A DNA stretch of 64,000 nt. Origin: Paenibacillus pedocola. Lineage in GTDB: Bacteria > Bacillota > Bacilli > Paenibacillales > Paenibacillaceae. Below the pieces are notes generated by a model, which worked only from the letters and a program-made list of their open reading frames with translations, was not told the origin of the DNA and did not search any database. The DNA lies in NCBI RefSeq assembly GCF_031599675.1, contig NZ_CP134223.1, positions 3,348,001 to 3,412,000 on the forward strand, written 5' to 3'. This document shows, piece by piece, positions 18,512-25,374 of this stretch (within the stretch, counting starts at the first letter, position 1; each line of letters starts with the position of its first letter). Position numbers and translations under genes: made by a program.

Positions 18512-18643
18512 ATGACTCACCAGTTAAAAAGAAGAGAAGCTGCCTGGAAGTCACGAAAGCAAGAACAGCATCCCCATGGTAAAATCAAATCGCTTAAGAC
18601 CTTGTCCAGCGAATATGACGAGAAGCATACTACTACTTTGTAA
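18512..18643 (+). CDS. 43-residue basic small protein
   Basis: An uninterrupted reading frame of 43 codons starts at an ATG 7 bases after a GAGGAGG ribosome site (18498-18504) and is followed at once by a terminator hairpin. The product begins MTHQLKRREAAWKSRKQEQ, is rich in Lys, Arg, Gln and His, and has no hydrophobic stretch, so it is probably cytosolic. I do not recognise a family. Strong translation and termination signals on both sides make it a likely real gene. Confidence 0.65.
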   Translation: MTHQLKRREAAWKSRKQEQHPHGKIKSLKTLSSEYDEKHTTTL

Positions 18644-18650
18644 GGAAGAG

Positions 18651-18687
18651 AAGGGCTGCCTGAGTATTGCCGGCAGTCCTTCTTTTC
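18651..18687 (+). terminator. Terminator of the 43-residue gene
   Basis: AAGGGCTGCC...GGCAGTCCTT (one G-T pair) with an 11-base loop, followed by CTTTT. Confidence 0.8.
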
Positions 18688-18737
18688 CTGCATAAAAACA
18701 CTTTGACGAATTCTATTTTTTGGCGTACGATAAACCC

Positions 18738-18753
18738 ATCAAATAAATTTGAT
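18738..18753. promoter_or_regulatory. ArsR-type operator, upstream copy
   Basis: ATCAAATAAATTTGAT is an inverted repeat with perfect 7-base arms, 16 bases before the arsR start codon. A near copy lies beyond the gene at 19105-19120. AT-rich palindromes of this type are usual binding sites for ArsR/SmtB repressors. Confidence 0.7.
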
Positions 18754-18769
18754 TTGTTGAGGTTAATCT

Positions 18770-19078
18770 ATGGATACAGAACAACAATCACGGATTTTTA
18801 CGAATTACGAACAAAAGTTCAAGGCACTGGCCGATCAGAAGCGTTTAGCGATTTTACTCGAAATTAATAAACATTCTGAAGTCTGTGTGTGTGATCTGGA
18901 GGGAATTGTAGATCTTCCGCAATCTAAGCTGTCTTATCACCTTAAGCTGTTGTTTGATGCAGATTTAATTAAATGCCGCAGAGAAGGCCGCTGGAATTAC
19001 TACAGTATTAATGAGAAGGTTATGAAGTATCTTTTGCCGGACGACGTATGTTGTGTTTTTTACCCGCCGACTACATAA
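18770..19078 (+). CDS. ArsR/SmtB-family metal-responsive repressor
   Basis: A 102-residue winged-helix protein. KFKALADQKRLAILLEI is followed by SEVCVCDLEGIV, in which Cys39 and Cys41 match the ELCVCDL metalloid/metal site of ArsR, then the recognition helix PQSKLSYHLKLLFDADLI and the wing GRWNYYSI. An extra vicinal Cys pair, DDVCCVF (Cys94-Cys95), near the C-terminus may add a soft-metal site. It is probably released from DNA by As(III), Sb(III) or a thiophilic metal. No arsenic pump is adjacent; the next gene is gshF, and an operator copy lies between them. Confidence 0.9.
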   Translation: MDTEQQSRIFTNYEQKFKALADQKRLAILLEINKHSEVCVCDLEGIVDLPQSKLSYHLKLLFDADLIKCRREGRWNYYSINEKVMKYLLPDDVCCVFYPPTT

Positions 19079-19097
19079 ATCGCGGGTAAAAATTTAT
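19056..19097 (+). terminator. Hairpin at the end of arsR
   Basis: TTTTTACCCGC (19056-19066, within the last codons) pairs with GCGGGTAAAAA (19082-19092), followed by TTTATT. A plausible terminator overlapping the stop codon. Confidence 0.6.
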
Positions 19098-19104
19098 TCC
19101 ATAC

Positions 19105-19120
19105 ATCAAAATAATTTGAT
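19105..19120. promoter_or_regulatory. ArsR-type operator, downstream copy
   Basis: ATCAAAATAATTTGAT, flanked to give CATCAAA...TTTGATG arms, repeats the palindrome in front of arsR. It lies after the arsR terminator, upstream of the hairpin repeat and gshF, so it could bring gshF under ArsR control. Confidence 0.6.
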
Positions 19121-19144
19121 GGATAGGGAAGGATATTAACACCC

Positions 19145-19395
19145 TATATATTGAACTTAAAAAATACAATTAGGGAAAAGTGGCGGAGGGGAATTTGGGA
19201 ACTGGAGGAGCGAATGCGTCCGCCTAAAAGCTTTCCATAGGAAAGCTCGCTTCGAAAGCATAAGCAGGCTGCGGATTTCTACCGATAGTAGCGGTATTAA
19301 TCAAGAAATCTGCAGACAACAGCGGCCGGAAGTCCAAATATTCTCTGTAGTCACGGCCCATCCCAAATAGAAAAATCACAAGTTCAATCTATATA
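19145..19395. repeat. Long hairpin-forming intergenic repeat, copy 2
   Basis: A second member of the element seen at 7962-8148. The inner stem CTGCGGATTTCT (19269-19280) against AGAAATCTGCAG (19304-19315) again encloses exactly 23 bases. A 35-nt stretch (19304-19338) is identical to copy 1. An insertion of about 38 bases (near 19226-19265) contains its own perfect AGCTTTCC-ATA-GGAAAGCT hairpin. The outer ends, TATATATTGAACTT (19145-19158) and AAGTTCAATCTATATA (19380-19395), pair with each other but differ from those of copy 1. There is no coding content. It fills most of the 345-bp arsR-gshF gap. Confidence 0.85.
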
Positions 19396-19423
19396 GATGA
19401 TTAAATGAAAGAAGGTATATACG

Positions 19424-21733
19424 ATGGTGAAGCTAAACCCGGATTTTGTAAATTACATAATCGGCAACAAATTAAATCAAGACATTCTAAAGGGACAGTT
19501 TGGCCTTGAAAAAGAGAACACCAGGGTCGATAAGCGGGGGAATCTTGCCTTAACGCCTCACCCGAAAGCCTTTGGCTCAAAAATGGATAATCCTTATATC
19601 AAAACAGATTTTTCGGAAAGCCAAGTGGAGATGATAACCCCTGTCTTCCATACCATTGAGGAGACCTATCATTTCCTGGATGCACTGCAGGATATCGTGA
19701 CGCTGGAATTGACTGACGAGTATTTGTGGACCAGCAGCAATCCTCCAGCGCTGCCGCGTGAAGAGGATATTCCCGTTGCCCGGATGAATGACCCCATAGA
19801 AGACTCTTATAGGGATAAGCTGGCCAGAAAGTATGGAAAAAAGAAGCAGCTGCTCAGCGGAATCCACTATAATTTTTCGTTCGATGAGGGTTTTCTGCAA
19901 AGGCTATATCATGCTTCACAAAATCAAGGTGGCTTTAAGCAATTCAAAGACGGAGTTTATCTAAAGGTCGCACGGAATATTCTGAAATACCGCTGGTTAC
20001 TGATTTATTTGACAGGCGCCAGTCCTGTATTCAATAAATCCTATGTAGAACAATGTGTTTCCTTAAGTGATCGGTTGGATGACGAAAGTCACTTCTTCCC
20101 CAATATGAGTTCACTTCGCAATAGTGTGTGCGGTTATCGGAATGAAAAACCTTTGTATGTTTCTTTTCACTCTATAGAGGAATATGTGCGCGATTTGAGG
20201 GACTTGGTTCTTTCTAAGGAGTTGCTGAGTGCAAAAGAGTTTTATAGCCCCATCCGGTTAAAGCCGGCGAAAGGAGACCAGCCGCTTCAGGAGCTTCAGG
20301 ATCACGGGGTAGCTTACATAGAATTACGGATGTTTGATTTAAACCCGCTTTATAAGAACGGAATCGGCCTGCAGACCTTGCAGTTTGTGCATTTATTTCT
20401 TGTCTATCTGCTGATGGTACAAGATGAACCCTTTAACCAACAGGAACAGAAGCATGCGGATTTAAATGTGGACCTTCTTCTGATGACAGGGCTCCAAGAG
20501 GAACTGCGGGACGAGGGCTTATCCATCATTGATGAAATGCAAAAAATGATAAAAGCACTGCAGCCTGACGATCAGGCAATGGTCCAGTCTCTGGAAGAGC
20601 AAAAAAACATATTAATGAATCCGGAGCTTAGTTACGCCTCTGTCATTAAAGCAGAAATTCAGTCTTCATCCTATTTGGATTATCACCTGGACAGGGCGAA
20701 GCAATATGCACATGAAAGCTCTGAAGCCGGTTACAAGTTCGCAGGCTACGAAGATTTAGAATTATCGACTCAGCTTTTATTAAAAGCTGCTGTTAAGCGC
20801 GGAATCCGTTTTGAGCTCATCGATCGTGATGATAACTTTGTTATCCTTACAAAAGGAGACCATCAGGAATATGTTAAGCAGGCAACAAAAACGTCCCTCG
20901 ATTCCTATAGCACGGTTCTGATCATGGAAAATAAGATTGTGACGAAGGAAGTTCTGAAGCAACACGGAATTAGGGTTCCGGCCGGAAAAGCTTATCGAAG
21001 CCCGCAGGAGGCTATACTGGATTATGAACTTCATCGGGAAAGAAAGATTGTGGTTAAACCGAAATCAACCAATTTTGGACTGGGTATCACCATATTCACC
21101 CATAGCTTTACAGAAGAAGATTATCGGCAAGCGATTGAAATGGCCTTTGCTCATGACCAGACGATCTTACTTGAGGAGTTTATAGCCGGAAAGGAATACC
21201 GGTTTCTGGTGATGGGGGATGAGGTTGCCGGAATCCTGCATCGGGTACCCGCCAATATTACCGGGGATGGCATTCATACAATTGAACAATTGATCGCCCT
21301 GAAAAACAAAGATCCGCTCAGAGGCATAGGATACAGAACCCCGCTTGAACGGATTCAATTAGGCGAAGCCGAAAAGCTGTTTTTGAAAAATCAGTTCCTG
21401 AACCCCTCCGATATCCCAGGATCAGGTGAGGTGATTTATTTAAGAGAGAACTCAAATATCAGCACGGGCGGGGACAGTATCGATTATACAGACGATATTC
21501 CGGAAAGCTATAAACAAATGGCGATCCGTGCAGCCAAAGCGGCAGGAGCTACCTTTTGCGGAGTGGATATGATGATCGGGGATATTAATGAAGAAGCAAG
21601 TAATGATAATTATAGTATTATCGAAATCAATTTTAATCCTGCTATTCATATTCATTGTTATCCTTATCAGGGAATGAATCGCAGAGCAGACGATAAAATA
21701 CTCGATTTATTATTCGGACCGGTACAAGTGTAA
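19424..21733 (+). CDS. gshF: Bifunctional glutamate-cysteine ligase/glutathione synthetase
   Basis: Makes glutathione from glutamate, cysteine and glycine in one 769-residue polypeptide. The N-terminal part (about 1-430) is a gamma-glutamylcysteine ligase: QFGLEKENTRVDKRGNLALTPHP, ITDFSESQVEMITP-like acidic motif, LPREEDIPVA, GIHYNFSF. The C-terminal part (about 490-769) is an ATP-grasp domain with VVKPKSTNFGLGI, LLEEFIAGKEYRFLV and IEINFNPAIHIHCYPYQG. Length and order match the GshF type of Listeria and streptococci. An AAGAAGG site precedes the ATG. Glutathione supports redox and metalloid defence, which suits the ArsR gene upstream. Confidence 0.95.
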   Translation: MVKLNPDFVNYIIGNKLNQDILKGQFGLEKENTRVDKRGNLALTPHPKAFGSKMDNPYIKTDFSESQVEMITPVFHTIEETYHFLDALQDIVTLELTDEYLWTSSNPPALPREEDIPVARMNDPIEDSYRDKLARKYGKKKQLLSGIHYNFSFDEGFLQRLYHASQNQGGFKQFKDGVYLKVARNILKYRWLLIYLTGASPVFNKSYVEQCVSLSDRLDDESHFFPNMSSLRNSVCGYRNEKPLYVSFHSIEEYVRDLRDLVLSKELLSAKEFYSPIRLKPAKGDQPLQELQDHGVAYIELRMFDLNPLYKNGIGLQTLQFVHLFLVYLLMVQDEPFNQQEQKHADLNVDLLLMTGLQEELRDEGLSIIDEMQKMIKALQPDDQAMVQSLEEQKNILMNPELSYASVIKAEIQSSSYLDYHLDRAKQYAHESSEAGYKFAGYEDLELSTQLLLKAAVKRGIRFELIDRDDNFVILTKGDHQEYVKQATKTSLDSYSTVLIMENKIVTKEVLKQHGIRVPAGKAYRSPQEAILDYELHRERKIVVKPKSTNFGLGITIFTHSFTEEDYRQAIEMAFAHDQTILLEEFIAGKEYRFLVMGDEVAGILHRVPANITGDGIHTIEQLIALKNKDPLRGIGYRTPLERIQLGEAEKLFLKNQFLNPSDIPGSGEVIYLRENSNISTGGDSIDYTDDIPESYKQMAIRAAKAAGATFCGVDMMIGDINEEASNDNYSIIEINFNPAIHIHCYPYQGMNRRADDKILDLLFGPVQV

Positions 21734-22663
21734 TCTCTGTTGTAAACCGGCTAAGATTTCTTCCGGCATTTCTCTAACCTTAATATCCTCGCCCAGGAAA
21801 AGCAGCCAGCTGGTTATCTCAGTCAATTCTTCCGGCTTTTCTATATGGATAAAAGTCTTTATAATCGCTGTTGTTTGGTACGGATTCGTATAGGATAGTG
21901 ACACTTTTAAAGGATGGTATTTCTTAAACTGGGCAATTGCTTTTGGACCGAGCTCCAGAACAAGATTAATTGCTTCTTCCTGCTTACTTAGTTTCTCTAA
22001 AATCTTTTTTTTGCTTACTCTTTTTTTCTCCGGGTAGGGAATGACATTAGTAAGATGATCAACAGGATAGATCTCTTTCTTTTCATCCTTCAGGTTAAAG
22101 GCTTCAATCATCCAGAGGCTTTTTTCACGGTAAAGGTGCAGGAGATAAATAGGATAGGTTTCTTCCTTAAGGCTAATCAATAAATAGCTGTCCAATAAAA
22201 GGATCTGGATCAGCTTTTCCAGCATGGGATGTGGCAGATCCGAAAGATCCAGCAGGTCAGGATTACTCGGATTGGTCCCTTCAAACAGCAGGATCTGATT
22301 TAAAAGAAACAGGTCCTCCTGCTGATTTTCGGATATGAGGCCCAGTAATTTTTCAGTTAAAGACTGGCGGCTCTGAAGATAGGGGAGTTGCAGATTTCTT
22401 GTGGCCATAAAGGCAATGAATAGAGCTTTGACCTCATTGCCGGTAAAGCGGACAACGGGGAGGACAGAGTTGCGCAAAACCGAGTATCCTCCATCTCTTC
22501 CAACTTCTGCGACAAGCGGCATGCCCAAGGCCTCTATTTCTCTAATATCCCTAATAGCGGTCGAACGGGAAATGTTAAATTCACGCATGATTTCAGAAAT
22601 AGTAAAGTGGGCACGGTTGTTGATATACCGCATGATGATATTAATCCGCTCAACTTTTTTCAT
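21710..22663 (-). CDS. HTH/WYL-domain transcriptional regulator
   Basis: A 317-residue regulator with an N-terminal DeoR/HTH_11-type winged helix (VERINIIMRYINNRAHFTISEIMREFNISRSTAIRDIREIEALGMPLVAEVGRDGGYSV) and a WYL-type C-terminal effector region (SLWMIEAFNLKDEKKEIYPVDHLTNV near 185-215). Similar YafY/YobV-like proteins bind small ligands. Its 3' end overlaps the gshF stop by 24 bases on the opposite strand. It is divergent from the GyrI-like operon, with about 100 bp between starts, so it probably controls that operon. Confidence 0.87.
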   Translation of the reverse strand: MKKVERINIIMRYINNRAHFTISEIMREFNISRSTAIRDIREIEALGMPLVAEVGRDGGYSVLRNSVLPVVRFTGNEVKALFIAFMATRNLQLPYLQSRQSLTEKLLGLISENQQEDLFLLNQILLFEGTNPSNPDLLDLSDLPHPMLEKLIQILLLDSYLLISLKEETYPIYLLHLYREKSLWMIEAFNLKDEKKEIYPVDHLTNVIPYPEKKRVSKKKILEKLSKQEEAINLVLELGPKAIAQFKKYHPLKVSLSYTNPYQTTAIIKTFIHIEKPEELTEITSWLLFLGEDIKVREMPEEILAGLQQRLHLYRSE

Positions 22664-22688
22664 GGGAGCTCCTAAACAGTATCATTAT

Positions 22689-22716
22689 TTGACATGATTC
22701 AAGGCTATCATATAAC
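22689..22716 (+). promoter_or_regulatory. Promoter of the GyrI-like operon
   Basis: TTGACA (22689-22694), 16-base spacer, TATAAC (22711-22716). CTATCA occurs twice 11 bases apart (22705 and 22716), followed by TGATA, forming a plausible operator for the divergent WYL regulator over the -10. Confidence 0.65.
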
Positions 22717-22762
22717 TATCAAGTGATAAAGACAAATCCAAAAGAAAAGGAAGGGATAGTAC

Positions 22763-23242
22763 ATGACTCCATATACCCTGGAAGAAAAAGAAGGCTTCAC
22801 TGTTGTAGGATTAGGAACTGAGCTTAAGAGTGATTACACAGATTATGCGGGTATTAACAAGGAAAAGACCGAGTTTTGGGAGGCCGTCAGCCAAGATGGA
22901 AGGCTTGATTATTTAAAAGGCATTGCCCTGAATGACTATATTTTTGCCGTGAATGAGGCAGTGAACAGCAAGATGATGCATTATGCAGGCGTCATGACGG
23001 AGGCAGCAGCACCCGAAGAAGCCAGAGTGATCCAATTTCCCAAGGGGCCATATCTCGTGGTTAAAGGGGAAGCGAAGACGGCAGATGAATTAAATAATAA
23101 GCTGGCCGGGGTTGCCTTTGGTCAAGCCTTGCCTGAAGCTAAGGATTTCGCCTATGTAGGGGGGCCAAACACCACTGCCCTGATGGGGGAGCGGGACGGC
23201 TTCGTTTACGGTGAAATGTGGATTCCTGTTGTAAAGAAATAA
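22763..23242 (+). CDS. GyrI-like effector-binding domain protein
   Basis: The 159-residue product matches the stand-alone GyrI-like/AraC effector-binding (SOUL-related) fold: FTVVGLGTELKSDYTDYAGINKEKTEFWEAV at the start, YAGVMTEAAAPEEARVIQFPKGPYLVVKGEA in the middle and GFVYGEMWIPVVKK at the end. These domains bind hydrophobic or cationic small molecules; stand-alone forms may sequester or hydrolyse them. It has no DNA-binding domain. The next gene starts 22 bases later, in an operon divergent from a WYL regulator. Confidence 0.85.
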   Translation: MTPYTLEEKEGFTVVGLGTELKSDYTDYAGINKEKTEFWEAVSQDGRLDYLKGIALNDYIFAVNEAVNSKMMHYAGVMTEAAAPEEARVIQFPKGPYLVVKGEAKTADELNNKLAGVAFGQALPEAKDFAYVGGPNTTALMGERDGFVYGEMWIPVVKK

Positions 23243-23264
23243 GGAGCTGAAAGGAGGCAGAGGT

Positions 23265-23729
23265 ATGTCCTATATCGTTGATTTCAAAAATGTGTCTGTG
23301 ACCGGGTTAGAGTCTTCACCAGTAGCTGAAGCGCTTGCGGGTTTACGTGCGAATGAAGCCCGGTACTTTATGAACAAATACAAGCATGAATTTACGGTTG
23401 TACCCGCCAGCGAAAGCCAGGAAACCCTTGAGTATGTGAACCGGATTTTGAAAATAGAACGTGATCTTGAGTTTGCGGCCAAGCCTTTAGAAACGTCGCG
23501 CTTTCAAGTGGAGAATATCCGGTTTGCCTACGTTTTTTACGAGGATGGTCTTGCGCTGAATGTTATGTATACAGTTGATGACCCCAAGAAGCGGGCGGTT
23601 GGTTTTAAGCTTTCCGAGGGGATGGAGGTTCCAAAGGAGTTAGAAACAAAGTTTAAGTTTGCCCGGCAGAAGTCTAAACTGGCTGGAACGATCCGGGGCT
23701 CGTTTTTTGTAATAAAAGGAGAGTATTAA
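23265..23729 (+). CDS. Conserved-looking protein of unknown function, 154 residues
   Basis: I do not assign a family. The product is a mixed alpha/beta, soluble-looking protein without signal peptide or Cys motif. It opens MSYIVDFKNVSVTGLESSP and contains ENIRFAYVFYEDGLALNVMYTVDDPKKR. A perfect AAAGGAGG site 10 bases before the ATG and the 22-base gap after the GyrI-like gene mark it as the second gene of that operon. A terminator follows. Its job is probably linked to ligand handling by the GyrI-like partner, but this is only context. Confidence 0.75.
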   Translation: MSYIVDFKNVSVTGLESSPVAEALAGLRANEARYFMNKYKHEFTVVPASESQETLEYVNRILKIERDLEFAAKPLETSRFQVENIRFAYVFYEDGLALNVMYTVDDPKKRAVGFKLSEGMEVPKELETKFKFARQKSKLAGTIRGSFFVIKGEY

Positions 23730-23750
23730 TCTAAGCATATACGCATTTCG

Positions 23751-23778
23751 AAAAGTCCGGATTCCGGGCTTTTCTTTG
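23751..23778 (+). terminator. Terminator after the GyrI-like operon
   Basis: AAAAGTCCGG...CCGGGCTTTT with a 3-base loop, followed by CTTTG. Confidence 0.8.
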
Positions 23779-23922
23779 TTTATATACAATAGTCGGTGCT
23801 TGTACAGCATTCTTGCAAAAGTACAGTAACATTTCCGCCGGCCGGATGCTATTCTTAGACCTGCGATACCGGAAGAGCCTACAGAAAAGGAAGTGGTGCC
23901 GAGCATTTTTAAAGAGCATTTT

Positions 23923-23936
23923 TGAATGCGTTTACA
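23923..23936 (+). promoter_or_regulatory. cre-like CcpA site upstream of the BNR-4 gene
   Basis: TGAATGCGTTTACA matches TGWAANCGNTNWCA with one mismatch. It lies 70 bp before the start codon of the secreted BNR-4 protein, near the expected promoter (TTTACA could serve as the -35). It is preceded by a direct repeat of GAGCATTTTT at 23901 and 23915. Confidence 0.6.
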
Positions 23937-24005
23937 TTGGCGTGATTTTATTCTGTATCAGTAAGGTGTGCTTACTAGAGGCAAATATATGAGGGAGGCG
24001 AAACA

Positions 24006-25277
24006 ATGAACAAAATAAGAACATGGAAGCTCAGTCTCGTCATAATGGCACTGTTGACTCTGCTGCCGGCGGCTACGGGAAATGCGTCTGCTGTGCTTGA
24101 AGAGGTTCCTTTCCCGATGGATTCCAGCAATCAGGCCGGTTGGTGGTCTCCTATTGATACGTATGGACTAGGTTTTGAATATGCATACATGGCATATAAT
24201 GCGCCAGGGTCAACCGCAAGCAAGCATACGGTAGCCATTGCAAGACGGGACAACGACGGCATCTGGAGCAAGCTCCCTCTAATGAACGGCACCACCCCTG
24301 CGGAGTTTAATGATGATCTTGGCCATAATCAGCCTTCCATAGCCAGAGACGGAAGCGGACGGTTTCACGTCTTCGCCTCCATGCACAGCAATCCATGGAA
24401 TTACTACCGCTCGGATACGGTAGGCGGCATCCCACAGAATCATTCGGATGAGCTTCCCCAAGGCATGAATGTAACTTATCCGATAGTTACAACCGCCCCT
24501 AACGGAGATTTGTACTTACTGGTCCGTGTCGACAAAGATACTGCAGGCAAGAGGGAGGCCGTCCTGTTCCGCTGGAATAACGCGGAATCGGTGTGGAGCC
24601 AGATCAAGGTGATTGCGTCTCACCTTAACCGGTCTGTCTACCCTGATGATCTGGTCTTCGATTCTAACGGAGATCTTCATATCTTGTTCGAGTGGGCGTA
24701 TTTTGCCGCAAGTCCTCTGCGCCATCAATTATCGTATCTGAAATACAGCCCATCTACGAACATCTTTACTAAGGCGGATGGAACATCTGTAGTGCCGCCA
24801 GTCTCACTGACTACAGCGGATATTGTACAGCCCTTGGCTCCTGGCGAAATCTATGTACAGAGTGGCAGTGATCCCGGCGGACCGGGTGTTCAGAGTGCAA
24901 AAATGACCGTAGATTCGGATGGCCATCCCTATATCGCATACCGCTATCGGGAAGAAGGAAGTACAAGCTTTTCGGTGAAGCAGGCCACTTATGGTACAGG
25001 GGGGTGGACACTGCAAACGGTCTATAATGCTGCTCCGACGAACGCAGCTATTGATGTGACCTGGACAGGAAATGCGGCAAGAATCTACTACGTAAAAAGC
25101 AGCGGCAGTGACCGGGCGTTCATGGCAGTAAATACAGGCGGAGCCTTCACTGAAACCTCTCTTGCGCCGGGTATCCCGGTGGAACGGCTGGCAGTGGACC
25201 GAAGTCCCAAGGGTGTTGATATTTTGTATCTGGTGGATATAACGAATCTGAAGCTCTATTACGGTCGAAACGAATAA
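24006..25277 (+). CDS. Secreted BNR-4 repeat protein, possible polysaccharide lyase
   Basis: The 423-residue exported protein has a signal peptide (about 1-29, LLTLLPAATGNASA then VLEE). The body reads as a beta-propeller of the BNR-4 type: DDLGHNQPSIARDGSGRFHVFASMHSNPWNYYRSD, TYPIVTTAPNGDLYLLVRV, YPDDLVFDSNGDLHILFEWAYF and SAKMTVDSDGHPYIAYRYREEG. The GHNQPS plus MHSNPW...YYR pattern is found in propeller lyases such as the PL24/PL25 ulvan lyases, which cut rhamnose-uronate polymers. Lyase activity is therefore possible but unproven. A GGGAGG site precedes the ATG and a cre-like site lies upstream. It is probably a single gene, closed by a long hairpin. Confidence 0.78.
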   Translation: MNKIRTWKLSLVIMALLTLLPAATGNASAVLEEVPFPMDSSNQAGWWSPIDTYGLGFEYAYMAYNAPGSTASKHTVAIARRDNDGIWSKLPLMNGTTPAEFNDDLGHNQPSIARDGSGRFHVFASMHSNPWNYYRSDTVGGIPQNHSDELPQGMNVTYPIVTTAPNGDLYLLVRVDKDTAGKREAVLFRWNNAESVWSQIKVIASHLNRSVYPDDLVFDSNGDLHILFEWAYFAASPLRHQLSYLKYSPSTNIFTKADGTSVVPPVSLTTADIVQPLAPGEIYVQSGSDPGGPGVQSAKMTVDSDGHPYIAYRYREEGSTSFSVKQATYGTGGWTLQTVYNAAPTNAAIDVTWTGNAARIYYVKSSGSDRAFMAVNTGGAFTETSLAPGIPVERLAVDRSPKGVDILYLVDITNLKLYYGRNE

Positions 25278-25308
25278 GCTTAGATTGGGAAGAAGAGAAA
25301 GAAGGGAT

Positions 25309-25365
25309 GTCAGAACACACAGCCTTATAGGATTTATAGGACTTGACTGTGTGTTCTGACGTGTT
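25309..25365. terminator. Bidirectional hairpin between convergent genes
   Basis: A perfect 14-bp stem, GTCAGAACACACAG (25309-25322) with its complement (25347-25360), encloses a 24-base loop containing two TTATAGGA copies. GTGTTTG follows on the right. Confidence 0.8.
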
Positions 25366-25374
25366 TGTTAGTAT

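Noticed and set aside
23826..23925. Coding-looking tail (PAIPEEPTEKEVVPSIFKEHF) before the BNR-4 gene
   Set aside because: Only about 30 open codons, no family resemblance and no start. Too weak to call a gene relic, although the composition is protein-like.
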